Of a stretch of 64,000 bases of DNA, positions 22,992 to 32,719 are shown piece after piece. The position numbers and the translations under genes were made by a program. This DNA is from Tetracentron sinense (lineage: Eukaryota; Streptophyta; Magnoliopsida; Trochodendrales; Trochodendraceae): positions 18,482,607 to 18,546,606 of the forward strand of contig CM026568.1 of assembly GCA_015143295.1 (NCBI GenBank), written 5' to 3'. Every line of letters begins with the position of its first letter. Position 1 is the first letter of the stretch. Below the pieces are notes generated by a model. That model searched no databases and was not told the origin of the DNA. It saw only the letters and a program-made list of their open reading frames with translations.

Positions 22992-24341
22992 TGGCGACTC
23001 TTATCATTGGCGTTTAGTGTCGTTCCTCCGTATGGCCGGCTCGGAAGGAAAGATGGTAAATTCCTTTGCTCACAATGTCGTCTAAGGAAAGGAGAATTCT
23101 TCAGCATAGAGAATTTTTCCTCAACTCCTTTCAAGGTAACTCAAAATAGTAATGAAAAACATTCCATTGAATTACTTTTGACTACCAGTTATTCACTATA
23201 AGAAAGATGAATTAAATGATGTTCGAGACGCAAAGAGTGCAACACCTCTAGTCAAATGGTCGACATGAAATTCTAATGCAAACTTCATCCAAGAATGTAA
23301 GAATACATATATAATTGAAAAATGCTATTATAGCTTAAAAAAAATTAATAATTCAACAAATACAAACTAAGGATGACAATCTAAGCGGAGATTTTACAAG
23401 ATGGTTTTCATCTAGTCATTTTAAAGAAAAACATAAAAGAGAAATAGAACATCAACAAATGACACTCCTTAAGGGAGGCTTAAAGGGGAGATTAGAAAAA
23501 TCACACGATTTTAGGAGTAAAATTACATGTTTTAATACATGATTTTGGATCCTCTCAAAAATAAATTTAAGAGAACCTCTCTTAAGCAATTCAAATTTTT
23601 TTTGTAATTTTCTAAAGCTCTAGTTGAGTTAATACTAATCCTAAAGGTTAGTATCAACCAACTATAGTTAATAGGACACGATAGCACAATAGTGTGCATT
23701 CTTAATATTTTCTCTTAAGTATATGCTTAAGAGAATGAATGTTGTTTCAATACATATATTTATACAGGAGAAATGCTAGCTCTAGATGCAAAATTCCAAG
23801 TTCTCATTATGATTGCATAGTCTGTTACTATTTTTCCCTATTACCTTTAGGACTAGTTGACACCAAAGCTTTATTCTCTTTAAAAAAAAATGTTTTCTTA
23901 ACCTATGGAATGGATAGCAACGCCTGGTTATGCATATATGATGAGAGTTTGGAAATTTTTTAAAATGTCCATATGGGACTAGTACTCCTCTTTTATCTAG
24001 ATTTTAGTAGAGATCAACTTTAATGAGTCTGTATCTTTTGTAAAGGCCTCTTCAAGGAGGATTCCTGGTAGAATATTGGAGAGTTACAGCCACGTAGTCA
24101 TCTGTCAAAATTAATTTTGAAAAGACATAAGAAAACACCCTTCCTAATTTGTGTTATTTCAAAAATGCCTACAAAAGTAAATACATGTCGCACTCTCCTA
24201 AATTCTACGAGGAATCCTTGGAGAGGTCTAAGCAAAAGATTTCAACTCAGAGTTAAAGTTCCCCCTTATAATTTAGTGTAATTTCTTCTGCAAATAATAA
24301 TCTGGTAGGTGTCTACTAAATAAATAAACATTGTAAATTTT
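22992..24341. other. Intergenic; leader remnant then unassigned AT-rich DNA
   Basis: The first 200 bp are probably the leftover leader of the Gypsy element. From about 23210 onward no gene, RNA or repeat was recognised; the short open frames lack domain features. Confidence 0.4.
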
Positions 24342-24362
24342 CAGATTCTTGAAGTGATTTGT

Positions 24363-24368
24363 TTTATT
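24363..24368 (-). terminator. Poly(A) signal AATAAA of the 24.4-kb cysteine-rich gene
   Basis: AATAAA on the minus strand about 65 bp after the stop codon, at the position conserved with copy 1. Confidence 0.5.
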
Positions 24369-24432
24369 AACTAACAAATTCCCTTCAAAGGACCAAAGCT
24401 AACTGTATGGAAGGAACTTTATTATACAAAAA

Positions 24433-24992
24433 TCAATTACCCAACTTATTTTCATTTAGCGCTACACACTCACATCCGCATAGGCCCTCAATGGTGCAAT
24501 ATATTTGGGCAGTGCACCCGAGCCTTTGGCACCTTGGTACACAGTCTTCGTTAGTGTGGCACTTCTTTAGTCGCTTGCACATGCATAGGCCACCCTTGCA
24601 ATCTCCCGTCGTGCCGCTTGGACATGTTTCTTCGCATTCGCTGTCGCCGGTGCACTTCTTCGCTTCCGCTGCAGCCTTGCCGTCGTTGCACCCGCAGATG
24701 CACTTACGCTCAATGCAGTTTGCCGAATGGCAGCCTCCACACACGGATGCACAGTCGCTGTCTAGGACGCAATCCAGTCCTAAGATAGCCTCCACATCCC
24801 TCCTTGCTTCTGCTCCGGGACCTACCAACAATGTTTCAATTATATAGATACAGATATAGATGAGGAGAGAGTATGTGTGTATACATGTGAGAGAGGGAGT
24901 ATGAGTGTGTGTTAGAGAGAGAGAGACTAAGTACCATATGCAATGATCAAGAAGACGGCTAAGAAAGCCAACTTGAGAGGAGCCTTCTCCAT
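24433..24992 (-). CDS. Secreted cysteine-rich protein with three knottin-like repeats, copy 2
   Basis: Exon 1 at 24935-24992, intron 24822-24934 (113 bp, GT..AG, phase 1), exon 2 at 24433-24821; product 148 residues. The signal peptide differs from copy 1 at one residue (MEKAPLKLAFLAVFLIIAYG). All 22 cysteines of copy 1 are kept in the same spacing, while many loop residues differ (for example DSECEETCPSGTTGDC against the ECEASCPNGTKARC loop). That pattern, conserved scaffold with changed loops, is what one sees in secreted defence or inhibitor peptides, but function is inference only. The C-terminus is longer by seven residues (ALNENKLGN after the last Cys-x-Cys-Val). Same strand as copy 1, about 17 kb away. 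Confidence 0.85.
24822..24934 (-). other. Intron of cysteine-rich gene copy 2
   Basis: GTACTT donor and GTAG acceptor on the minus strand. It contains a shorter GT/GA microsatellite than copy 1. Confidence 0.8.
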
Positions 24993-25055
24993 AGTTTTTG
25001 ACTGGGTCTTTTTGGGTTGTCTTTGTCTGTGTTCGAGTGGTGAAGATGTGAGGTC

Positions 25056-25063
25056 TATTTATA
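25056..25063 (-). promoter_or_regulatory. TATA box (TATAAATA) of cysteine-rich gene copy 2
   Basis: TATAAATA on the minus strand, 64 bp before the start codon; equivalent to the box at 7832-7838. Confidence 0.7.
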
Positions 25064-25170
25064 GAGATAGAAATGTCTCCAAATTAGCTAGGGAGATAAT
25101 CTTTCTTACCTGGAAATCTAGATATCTGGGAATTTCATTAATTTTGGATTGAGTTTTGGGTTTCTTTACC

Positions 25171-25317
25171 GAGTTCGGATGGGCAACAGCGCTTGCTGTT
25201 GCCCCTTGTGTCTGTTCAATAAGGGTGGCCACCGCTTCAAAAATGAGTGGGGCCCTCATTTTTTCAGACACGAGGGGACAACAGCGCAACAGCAAGCGCT
25301 GTTGCCCATCCCAACTC
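25171..25317. mobile_element. Mutator-type MITE, 147 bp, with 9-bp TSD
   Basis: Terminal inverted repeats start GAGTTCGGATGGGCAACAGC and, from the other end, GAGTTGGGATGGGCAACAGC; pairing extends further in. A perfect 9-bp duplication TTCTTTACC lies at 25162-25170 and 25318-25326. The sister block has the uninterrupted site (TTTTTTACCTAATCTAGCC, near 7940). A 9-bp duplication and G-starting ends point to a Mutator-like element. No coding capacity. Confidence 0.9.
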
Positions 25318-25448
25318 TTCTTTACCTAATCTAGCCTCACTCCAAAAACCATGAAAGCTACCTGCATATGTTAGTTTTTGACTGAGCATAGGGGATGCCC
25401 CAGAGTAGGGTTAGCACTGCTCTTGACATAAACGGTTTGGCCATTTGA

Positions 25449-25827
25449 GATTCCTATAAAGCCATATGATTCTCAAGATGCGTATGATTCCCAAGATCCC
25501 CAATTAAGATATGTAGCAAATACGATAGCATTAAAGAAGGATCTTATTGTTTCTAAACCAATGGCACCAATGAAGAAAGTCAAGGCAGTGACTTACCCTA
25601 TTCGGTTAAAGAGAGATCCTGCATATCAAAGATTTCCAATTAATGAGAAATATTTTAGAAACTATTGCTGTAAACCGTGTGCACTCTTCACACTTTAGTA
25701 TTTGGAAAGTCTTGCCCTCACACTTGCTGTAAATCTGTTTTTAGTCTCTCTTATAAATATCAATGAATTAGATCTCCTCTCACGGTTGTGAGAGAGACAT
25801 TAACTCTGTAGGTGTTAGAATTCTTTA
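25449..25827 (+). other. Insertion in the copy 2 promoter flank, with an open stretch
   Basis: Absent from the sister segment, where GGTTTGGCCACTTGGGAGTCC is continuous. The first 250 bp form an open frame on the plus strand (from about 25452 to a stop near 25699) with repeated YDSQD and a basic stretch, preceded by no convincing start. The last part has a TATAAATA and a palindromic CTCTCACGGTTGTGAGAG, like an LTR. Possible LTR-related fragment carrying captured coding sequence; not recognised. Confidence 0.4.
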
Positions 25828-25867
25828 AGTCCAACCCAAAACTAGTAACAAATTTCATGAAATCTCA

Positions 25868-26520
25868 GACATGTCTCCAAATTAGGGAGATAATCTTTCT
25901 TACCTGGATATCAGATATCTGTCTAGGACTTTGCTACTGAGACTGCGTTAGGGCCGAGACCTTGCAGCCGTGTCTGAGATATATATTTGAAAATTTCATG
26001 AATTTTTTATTAAGTTTTGGGTTTTTTAACCTAACCTAGCCCTAATCTCAGGCTTTTCCTACTCAACCAAAAACTAACACTGTTATTTTTGCTAAAAGCA
26101 GGGATTAGTTAAATTTTGGAGATAAGTACAAATTAGTCACCCTAAATCAAAAATATCACCTAAAAGGACATGGTTTAAATAGTTTTACCAAATAAGGTAT
26201 GTACTCCAATATTACCCTTATTCGTGTTGGGTTTTATATGTGTAGCTAAGGGGTTAATATGTCAAAAACATACCCTATTAGGTAATAAAAATACAAAGTA
26301 TGTCTTTTTTTATAAATATGTTAAAAGCATGTCCTTTTAGGTAATAAAAATGCAAAGCATAACCTTTTAGGTGAATCGCCCTAAATTTTGGATGAGAGTA
26401 GGGAAGGACCGGAGTTGGGCTAGCACTACTCTTGACAATAAAAGGTTTCACCCATGTGGAGTCCAACCCAAAAATAGTTACAAATCTATTATTTGGGGAC
26501 TCGTAATTCGTAAAAGATAA
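25868..26520. repeat. Third copy of the gene promoter flank, without a gene
   Basis: Repeats the flank again: 'ggagataatctttcttacctggatatc', 'attaagttttgggtttttt', 'aacctagccctaatctcagg', 'actcttgacaataaaaggttt' and 'gagtccaaccc' in the same order as 7860-8110. It shows that the promoter side of the cysteine-rich gene was duplicated locally once more. Confidence 0.7.
26110..26389. mobile_element. Small MITE-like insertion in the third promoter-flank copy
   Basis: Interrupts the flank and is bounded by AAATTTTGG on both sides (near 26114 and 26391), with weak inverted ends around 'attagtcaccctaaat' and 'gtgaatcgccctaa'. Boundaries are approximate. Confidence 0.4.
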
Positions 26521-26579
26521 TTTAAAACGAGATCGAATCACGGCCAATCGTGACTGCACTCAGGGAGAGTTCATTCGCA

Positions 26580-26985
26580 TCCACAAGTCAACATGTGTCT
26601 TTTTTTAACTTCCTATTAACCATAGTTAAGATTGTCTAACCCTTAGAGTTTAACAATCTAACCTTGGTTTTTGAAAAAAAATTATTTTTAAAAAATTAAC
26701 CTTAAGGTTAAGAAATTTTAACCCTAGGATTAAAAAAAATTTAAAACAGAATTTTGACACCTCCTAACTGTGGTTAAGATTCACTCACTCCTAAGGTTTA
26801 CCTCCACATATCCTTGATTTTTTTTTTTAAATATCAAAAAAATTTAACCTTGATTAGAATTCACTAGCTCTTGGGTTAAAATAAATTAATATTTTTTTTC
26901 TAAAATCAAAGATAAATGGGTGAACCCTAGAGTCCATGAATTTTAATTACTTAAAAGATGTCAATGAGGACCTGTGGCAACTTTA
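26580..26985. repeat. Diverged copies of the Mutator-like foldback family
   Basis: Repeated 'taaccatagttaagatt' and 'aactgtggttaagattcactcac' blocks with AT-rich spacers, in the same style as 30.09-30.47 kb and 44.27-44.98 kb. Confidence 0.5.
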
Positions 26986-28369
26986 GGGGCATGACTGAAC
27001 TCCAAGGAGTCCTGTTACGACTTCAAAGAATTTGGAACTCATCCATTAATGGATGTAGACATCAATTTGAGTGCCTTAAACTATGATCAATAGCCAAGGA
27101 TTTTGCTAGCCCCAGTTCGCAAATCTTCCAAAGAGGTAACTTGGGGTGACATTTTTTGTCATTTATTTTTTTTAACTTTTAAAATAATGGAAAATCTCCA
27201 TGTGTTAGGCCCATCTTGTGTCTATGAAAATTTTTGGATTAAATGCGACCTATGCTAGCACTCCTCAAAGCCCAAAACTAGATAATACATGCTATCGAAC
27301 ACATCCAATCACTTCCCATATATATATATATATATATATATTTTAACTAATGAAGACCCCATGCGATGCACAGGTGTTCTAAATAAAAGAAAAGATAGAA
27401 AATCTGAAATATACATGATAAATTGTATAAATTCACACATGATCAAAGATCTTGGGCAAATGGGTATGATTAAGAAATTTCTATTGGAGGACACAAAACT
27501 ATATTAAAAGTGTCCGGGCATCAACTATTTATCTCATTTAAGAAGTTATTGCTCAATAACAATTTAAAGAGGTTTGATACCCAAGATTTTTTTCTTCGGA
27601 AATAAAAAAAAGTATAGACTAAGGTGTCACAGTTCTTAATACCACTTAGTGGGATCATTTATCTGCCTAACCAAAAATATCATTTGACATCCCTTTTTTG
27701 GTTTGGAAGATAAATGATCTCTAATTATTTTACCCTGTTAGAAACATTGACAGAAGCATAAATCATGCAACTTGTGGAATTTGGAATCTCAATGAATGTG
27801 TATCAATAGGTGTATCAAGCAACCTATTTGCAAATGAACAAAGACACATTCACCCCAGATTAACACAAAAAATAAAAGAAAGAACAAAAAAAAATATTAA
27901 TACCAGAACCAGTAGAACATAATTCTATAGAAAAACATATACGGAAGCCCGTGAAAGTTCAGAATTTTAAGATACCAACCAATAGAAGAAGAGTGATGGC
28001 AAATCCAAATCCGAAAGTCTTAAAGCAGGCATCAACAATCTTCCCTACTTCACAGCTAAATAGGTAGGTGTATTAATAGTGTGGTGTACCCATACTACAC
28101 CCAATCAAGTTGATAGAAGTATATTTTTATCTTGGTACTCCTGAATCACAAACCAAATCATTTTAATATCGAGTGTACCAATTTTCGTACACCCACCTTA
28201 CACAGAAGCCAAACTAAGGACGTTGAGGACCTGAGGTGATTGTACCGAATCAAAAGGTGACTGTGTCTTTGAGTCTGTCTATCCACCTCCGTTTCCATTC
28301 TCTCCTTATTCAGTCCTTCCTTGATGCATTTGTGTTCCCATCATGCCTCATGCTTAGCTGCAATCTGGG
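26986..28369. other. Intergenic with TA microsatellite and Helitron-like end
   Basis: A TA dinucleotide run lies at about 27319-27342. Next to it, at about 27346-27375, 'ccccatgcgatgcacagg' resembles the hairpin seen before Helitron 3' ends, followed on the minus strand by TTAGT. A possible MITE lies at about 28061-28202, with GGTAGGTGTA and GGTGGGTGTAC-type ends. No gene seen. Confidence 0.4.
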
Positions 28370-28991
28370 TCAGAGCGCGTGCACACCATCCTGATCAATT
28401 TCACCAGCCTCATCATCTCCTTGTGATCTAGTCCCCTCCAACCTCCATACCTGTGAAGCACGGACAGTAATCTAACGGCAACGGAACCAAAATGAATCCA
28501 ACTGAAATCCCGTTATTACTCGATCCAAAATGAAATTCCTGTTAACCATTTGTTAACAACTGTCTGACAGAGGTTTCTTCTGATGACGATGCCTACTCTC
28601 TCCCTCTTCTATTTTATTGAGTGTTGGACGGCACATGCAGTCCCTACTCTCTCTCTCTTCTAACTATCCTGGGTATTCAGATTTTGTCACAAAACCCATC
28701 ATTTTAATCTGCATTGGATTAAAGATTTGTTTTGACTCTCAAACTTCTAGTTGGAATAAATATACCATCCAGTCTCTATTTTCTTAGATGGAAGAAAATG
28801 TAATCTTGAAGATTCAATTCAGATCAGTATGACAGGTAACCTCAGAAGTCAGAAGAAAATGAAATGAGCGTAGCAATCAAAAGAACAGGTAAAGGCAGAA
28901 ACATACATACATCGTACATGCGTTTGGGAAAGCCATTGAAATCGTGGATGGTGCCGTTCCGATCGACGACGTTGACGGTGGGTTCAGCCAT
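28370..28991 (-). CDS. Candidate small two-exon gene, unrecognised
   Basis: Exon 1 at 28911-28991 ends at a strong donor (GAT then GTATGT). A candidate second exon at 28370-28450 starts after TTCACAG. Joined in phase 0 they encode 53 residues beginning [20 protein letters not shown] and ending in an acidic stretch ([15 protein letters not shown]). An alternative frame through the same two exons also stays open, from an upstream ATG at about 29080 to a stop at 28354-28356. Only one is likely to be used. I do not recognise either product. The evidence is splice signals and open frames only; more exons could exist. Confidence 0.35.
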
Positions 28992-29944
28992 TTCCCAGTG
29001 GACCCGAGATCAGGAGAATCTATTTGGGGTTCTCCTGGAAGATCCAACGCATCATCGATCGACATCGTCGGAGATCGATCCATGAGAGATGAAAAACAAA
29101 ACCATCTTTGATTTAAGAGAGAAAGCAATACCTTCAATTCAAGCCGCTGTCATCTATACGCTTTGGGAAGACAGTAGATAGGAATGACATTTTGGGAGGA
29201 CATCTTGGGAAGACGTAAAGACGGTTCAGTTGGGAAGACGTGAAGATTGGTTTGGTTCCCAAGAGGTGTTTAAACTCTGGGTGGGCTTTCCCTAATAGTA
29301 ATGGGTCCCACAACTTGCAAAAGTGAGAGTTAAAGAAAGAGAGAGATATGAGTACTGTTCTAGGGAAGAGACGAGAGGGGTGGTTTCTTGAAACAATGCA
29401 TGAAACAACTAAGGAGGAGTGGCTTTCATCAGTAGTAAAGGTTCCCATTTACTTTCAAAAGGAGTTTATTTGTGAGAGCCGATAGAGTGGTTTCTTGAAA
29501 GCTGAAACAGCTAAGGTGGAATTGATCCCACTTACTTTGAAAAGCAAGAGTTTAAGAAGAGAGAGAATGAGAGATAATCTGGCATCAAAAATGAAAAAGA
29601 AAGATCAAATAGGTTACCACGTTGGCATCCTAATTTCGTTAGTATATAGCATAGATAACCGTGGATATCTCAAGCCTTAAAGAGTCCGACTACTCACGTG
29701 CTGCATAAGAATCACTCCATACAACCAATATTGAAGGGAGCCCAGGAGTCCACCTCGAGACCTCCAAGTTTAAGGTTCGTCCTTCGGCCACTGGGCTCCC
29801 CGGTTTTTATTTTTTCGTTGGAGGAACTGGTATACAACACCACAAGGCGAAGTCACCCTTACATTGCACAATCTCAACACACACACACGAACCAACACAA
29901 GGAAGCCTACATTGTGATCTTTAATACTTTAGCGTTAACAAGAA
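28992..29944. other. Upstream region of the small gene candidate, otherwise nothing recognised
   Basis: Purine-rich stretches and short open frames without domain features. A CA microsatellite lies at about 29876-29890. Confidence 0.35.
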
Positions 29945-30930
29945 AACACAAGGAAACATTAGGAAATGAAAAACGAAAATATACAGAAGAAAAAAAGAAA
30001 ACTTTAAAATTTTCAGAATCTTCCTTTATATATATTTTCTTACTTACCCTATGTATCTTAAGTGTTTTTATTCTATAGCATTATTAAAAGGAGTCAAATC
30101 CTCTCCGGTTATCACCGGATTTGGCAAATCCGATTATCACCCCTAGAGGTCACCACGTGTCTCCTTTGACACCCCTTAACTGTGGGTAAGGTTCACCCAC
30201 CCCTAGGGTTCACCCACCCATTTTTGGTTTTTTTTTTTTTCTTAATATTAATTCTTTTTTTAAAAAAACTGTTTTTAATATTAAAAAAACTCTAAAAACA
30301 GTTTTTTAATTTAAAAAAAAGAATTAATAATTTAAAAAAAGGGTGGGTGGGTGAACCCTAGGGGTGGGTGAACCTCACCCACGGTTAAGGGGTGTCAAAG
30401 GAGACACGTGGTGACCTCTAGGGGTGATAACCGGATTTGCCAAATCCGGTTATCACCGGAGATGATTTGGCTCCTTATTAAAATTCAAAAACTAATTGAA
30501 CCCATAATGAATGGACCCTGGATAAGAGGCATCATCTTCGAGTCATGTAAGGAACCTGAAACAACTTCCAGTGGCCATAGCTTTTTGTTCCTATTTTGAT
30601 TAGGGAGTCTTAAGCTAATATTATTTAGCCTATAGTCTATTATACGAAAATTATTAGAAATGTAACTACTGAATAACAAATGTATGCAATACACATGTTT
30701 GGTTAACTTGCTGAAATAGTATAAAATTACTTAGGCTAGACACTAGATAGCAGAAAAAAAAAATGGTAAACTAAATAATAATTGAATTTTTATTACATGT
30801 TTTTATATTGATTATCGATAATATCAATAACCAAATGCAACTATTTAAGCTATAATTAATCAAACGAAAATTTTCTATACCCTATGGACAATTTAAAAGG
30901 GATGACTTTTAGTAATTTGATGATAATTGC
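29945..30930. repeat. Segmental duplication block B2
   Basis: Matches 10310-10930 on both sides of the 30090-30474 insertion. Confidence 0.75.
30090..30474. mobile_element. Foldback Mutator-like MITE, 385 bp, with 9-bp TSD
   Basis: Arms of roughly 190 bp form an almost complete hairpin; ends read GGAGTCAAATCCTCTCCGG and GGAGCCAAATCATCTCCGG. Perfect 9-bp duplication TTATTAAAA at 30081-30089 and 30475-30483. The sister segment shows the empty site at about 10431-10447. The loop is AT-rich and no protein is encoded. The arms contain CACGTG, a G-box core, on both sides (about 30153 and 30404). Confidence 0.92.
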
Positions 30931-30935
30931 CTTAA

Positions 30936-31133
30936 GGGTGCGTTCGTTTGGCAACAAAGAAAAAAAAAATTTCTCACAATAACCATTAAATGATGAAGGA
31001 AGTTATTGAAAGAAAATTTGTCACTACTGAGAAAGTATGAGAAAGTAAGAAAATTAAAGTATGTTTCTTGCACATAGAAAGGAAACTCATTTCTTTCACT
31101 TTCCCTCACTTTTATACCAAAAGAACACACCCG
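30936..31133. mobile_element. Possible hAT-like MITE
   Basis: Starts GGGTGCGTTCGTTTGGC and ends, reverse-complemented, CGGGTGTGTTCTTTTGG. The arms are short and no target-site duplication is apparent. Confidence 0.4.
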
Positions 31134-31261
31134 TATTTGGTGGTAAAGTACTCGTGAATGTTTATGTTGAAACCTCATGAAGAGCAGCCAAGGTACGTAT
31201 TTCAAGTCTCAGTTTTGTAACATGTGGGGCTATTACAAACGGTGGTAGTGGATGTAACCTT

Positions 31262-31390
31262 AACCCTCAAAGTTATTAGAGGTAGTTTAGAGAATACAGA
31301 GTGGTATAATAAGGTGGGATGAGATACACTATCAAAGTAGATTTAAATTTGAAAAAAGATTAGTATCAATTAGGATTAGTATCTTCTAAT
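31262..31390 (+). repeat. Truncated TRIM-family LTR copy
   Basis: Shares 'tttagagaatacagagtggt' and 'aaggtgggatgagatacac' with 35862-35930. Confidence 0.55.
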
Positions 31391-31452
31391 CATTTCTGAC
31401 TGATCACTTTTTATGGTGGACGGCATTGTTGCTGCCCGTTCGGCCTTAAATG

Positions 31453-31692
31453 GGGAGTTTGGATTAGATTTTTTTGGCCAAAAATCAATTCTTGTAAAAT
31501 TAATTGTGTAGAAATTAATGGTCAAATAATCATTTTTTTCAAATAATAGTGTTTGGAGAATAGTAGGTGAGTCTCTCAACTTCCTTTTCTCCGAACATTA
31601 TTATTTGAAAAAATGATTATTTGATCATAAATTTCTACACAATCAATTTAATCAGAATTGATTTTTGGCCAGAAAAATCCAATCCAAACGCC
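31453..31692. mobile_element. Foldback MITE, about 240 bp
   Basis: Near-palindromic over its whole length: GTTTGGATTAGATT, 'ggccaaaaatcaattc', 'attgtgtagaaattaatg' and 'caaataatcatttttttc' on the left recur inverted on the right up to AATCCAATCCAAACGCC. Target-site duplication not clear. Confidence 0.65.
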
Positions 31693-32719
31693 ACCTTTTC
31701 CTTTATCTCTTTCTTAGTTTAGTTCGCAGTTTTCTTGAATCTGTAACTTTTTTTTTATTAGAGAATAACACTACTTTTCTGCGCTATTGTATCTTCTAGC
31801 AGTAGGGAGTCTTAGGACACCACCATTATTGAAGGTCAAAACAGCCAATACCACCCTCAAGGGGATCCTCCCTTTGTCACGGATTCTCTTACATTTGGAT
31901 GATGACCTGATTCATCCATGACACATGTCAAACTCTTAGCATATTGAACCCTTCTTGGAAGTGTGAAGAAACATGAATTCCTTGAGAATAGACATGACCG
32001 AACCATGGGAAACACATGTGACGCTATGATCTTACTTAACTCTACCACCCCAAGATACACTTCATTATCTTCTTCATTCTCATAGGGCCCCAAATGGGTT
32101 CTATATTGAGAGTTTCAAGATTGTTGGCCAATCCACAGCTTGACGAGATCCACGGTTGTGCTTGCCTTGGATTTTCCAGTCTCCAAATTAAACGAGTCAA
32201 AATGAACAAGCTTTCTCTAGATGAGTTGATGGTCATTAATTTTTTTTCAGTAAAAGAAGTGGATAAGCCAGTGGCTGTTCTCTAGATGAGTTTCAAAATG
32301 AACAAGCTTTCTGCCGGGAAAGTTTGTCTCACCGCCGGAGTTCTTAGTAGGAATCTTTGTCCGCACCAGAGACGCAAACTCCAAGCCTCTTTCCACCTCT
32401 TTTTGGTTCGCGATATTATGAAAAAAGAAAAAAAAGGTGAGAGGCATTGTTCAAGCCCTTCAGAGGTCTTCAGGTCTCTTGAGGCATTTCCTTGTGCCCT
32501 TTAAGGCCCATTTTAGACCACTTAGAGGCCCCTTTTCCAGGCCCCAAAGAGGCCATATTTTCAAGTCTTTAGAGCTTACTACTCTAGGTCCATTGAGGCC
32601 TGTATATCAATCCAATTGAGGCTGAGATTTCTTGCGCCATCATAGGCCAATCTCATCTCCATAACCACATCAAGAAGAATATGAGACTCATCCATCAACA
32701 AACAAGCATGCGGTGAAGA
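31693..32719. other. Intergenic, no gene recognised
   Basis: Several overlapping short open frames on both strands, none with a domain. A stretch at 32440-32620 is rich in AGGCC motifs. Confidence 0.4.

Larger units (their letters stand above)
24342..25857. repeat. Segmental duplication block B1 (cysteine-rich gene copy 2 with flanks)
   Basis: Matches 7135-8115 across the 3' flank, gene and promoter flank. It carries two later insertions that the first copy lacks: a 147-bp MITE (25171-25317) and a segment at about 25449-25827. Confidence 0.85.

Noticed and set aside
27319..27342. TA run considered as origin or promoter
   Set aside because: Simple microsatellite; similar TA runs occur in the Copia-D LTRs and at 47.13 kb.
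32437..32619. Arginine-rich frame in AGGCC-rich sequence
   Set aside because: Low-complexity origin and no supporting context.
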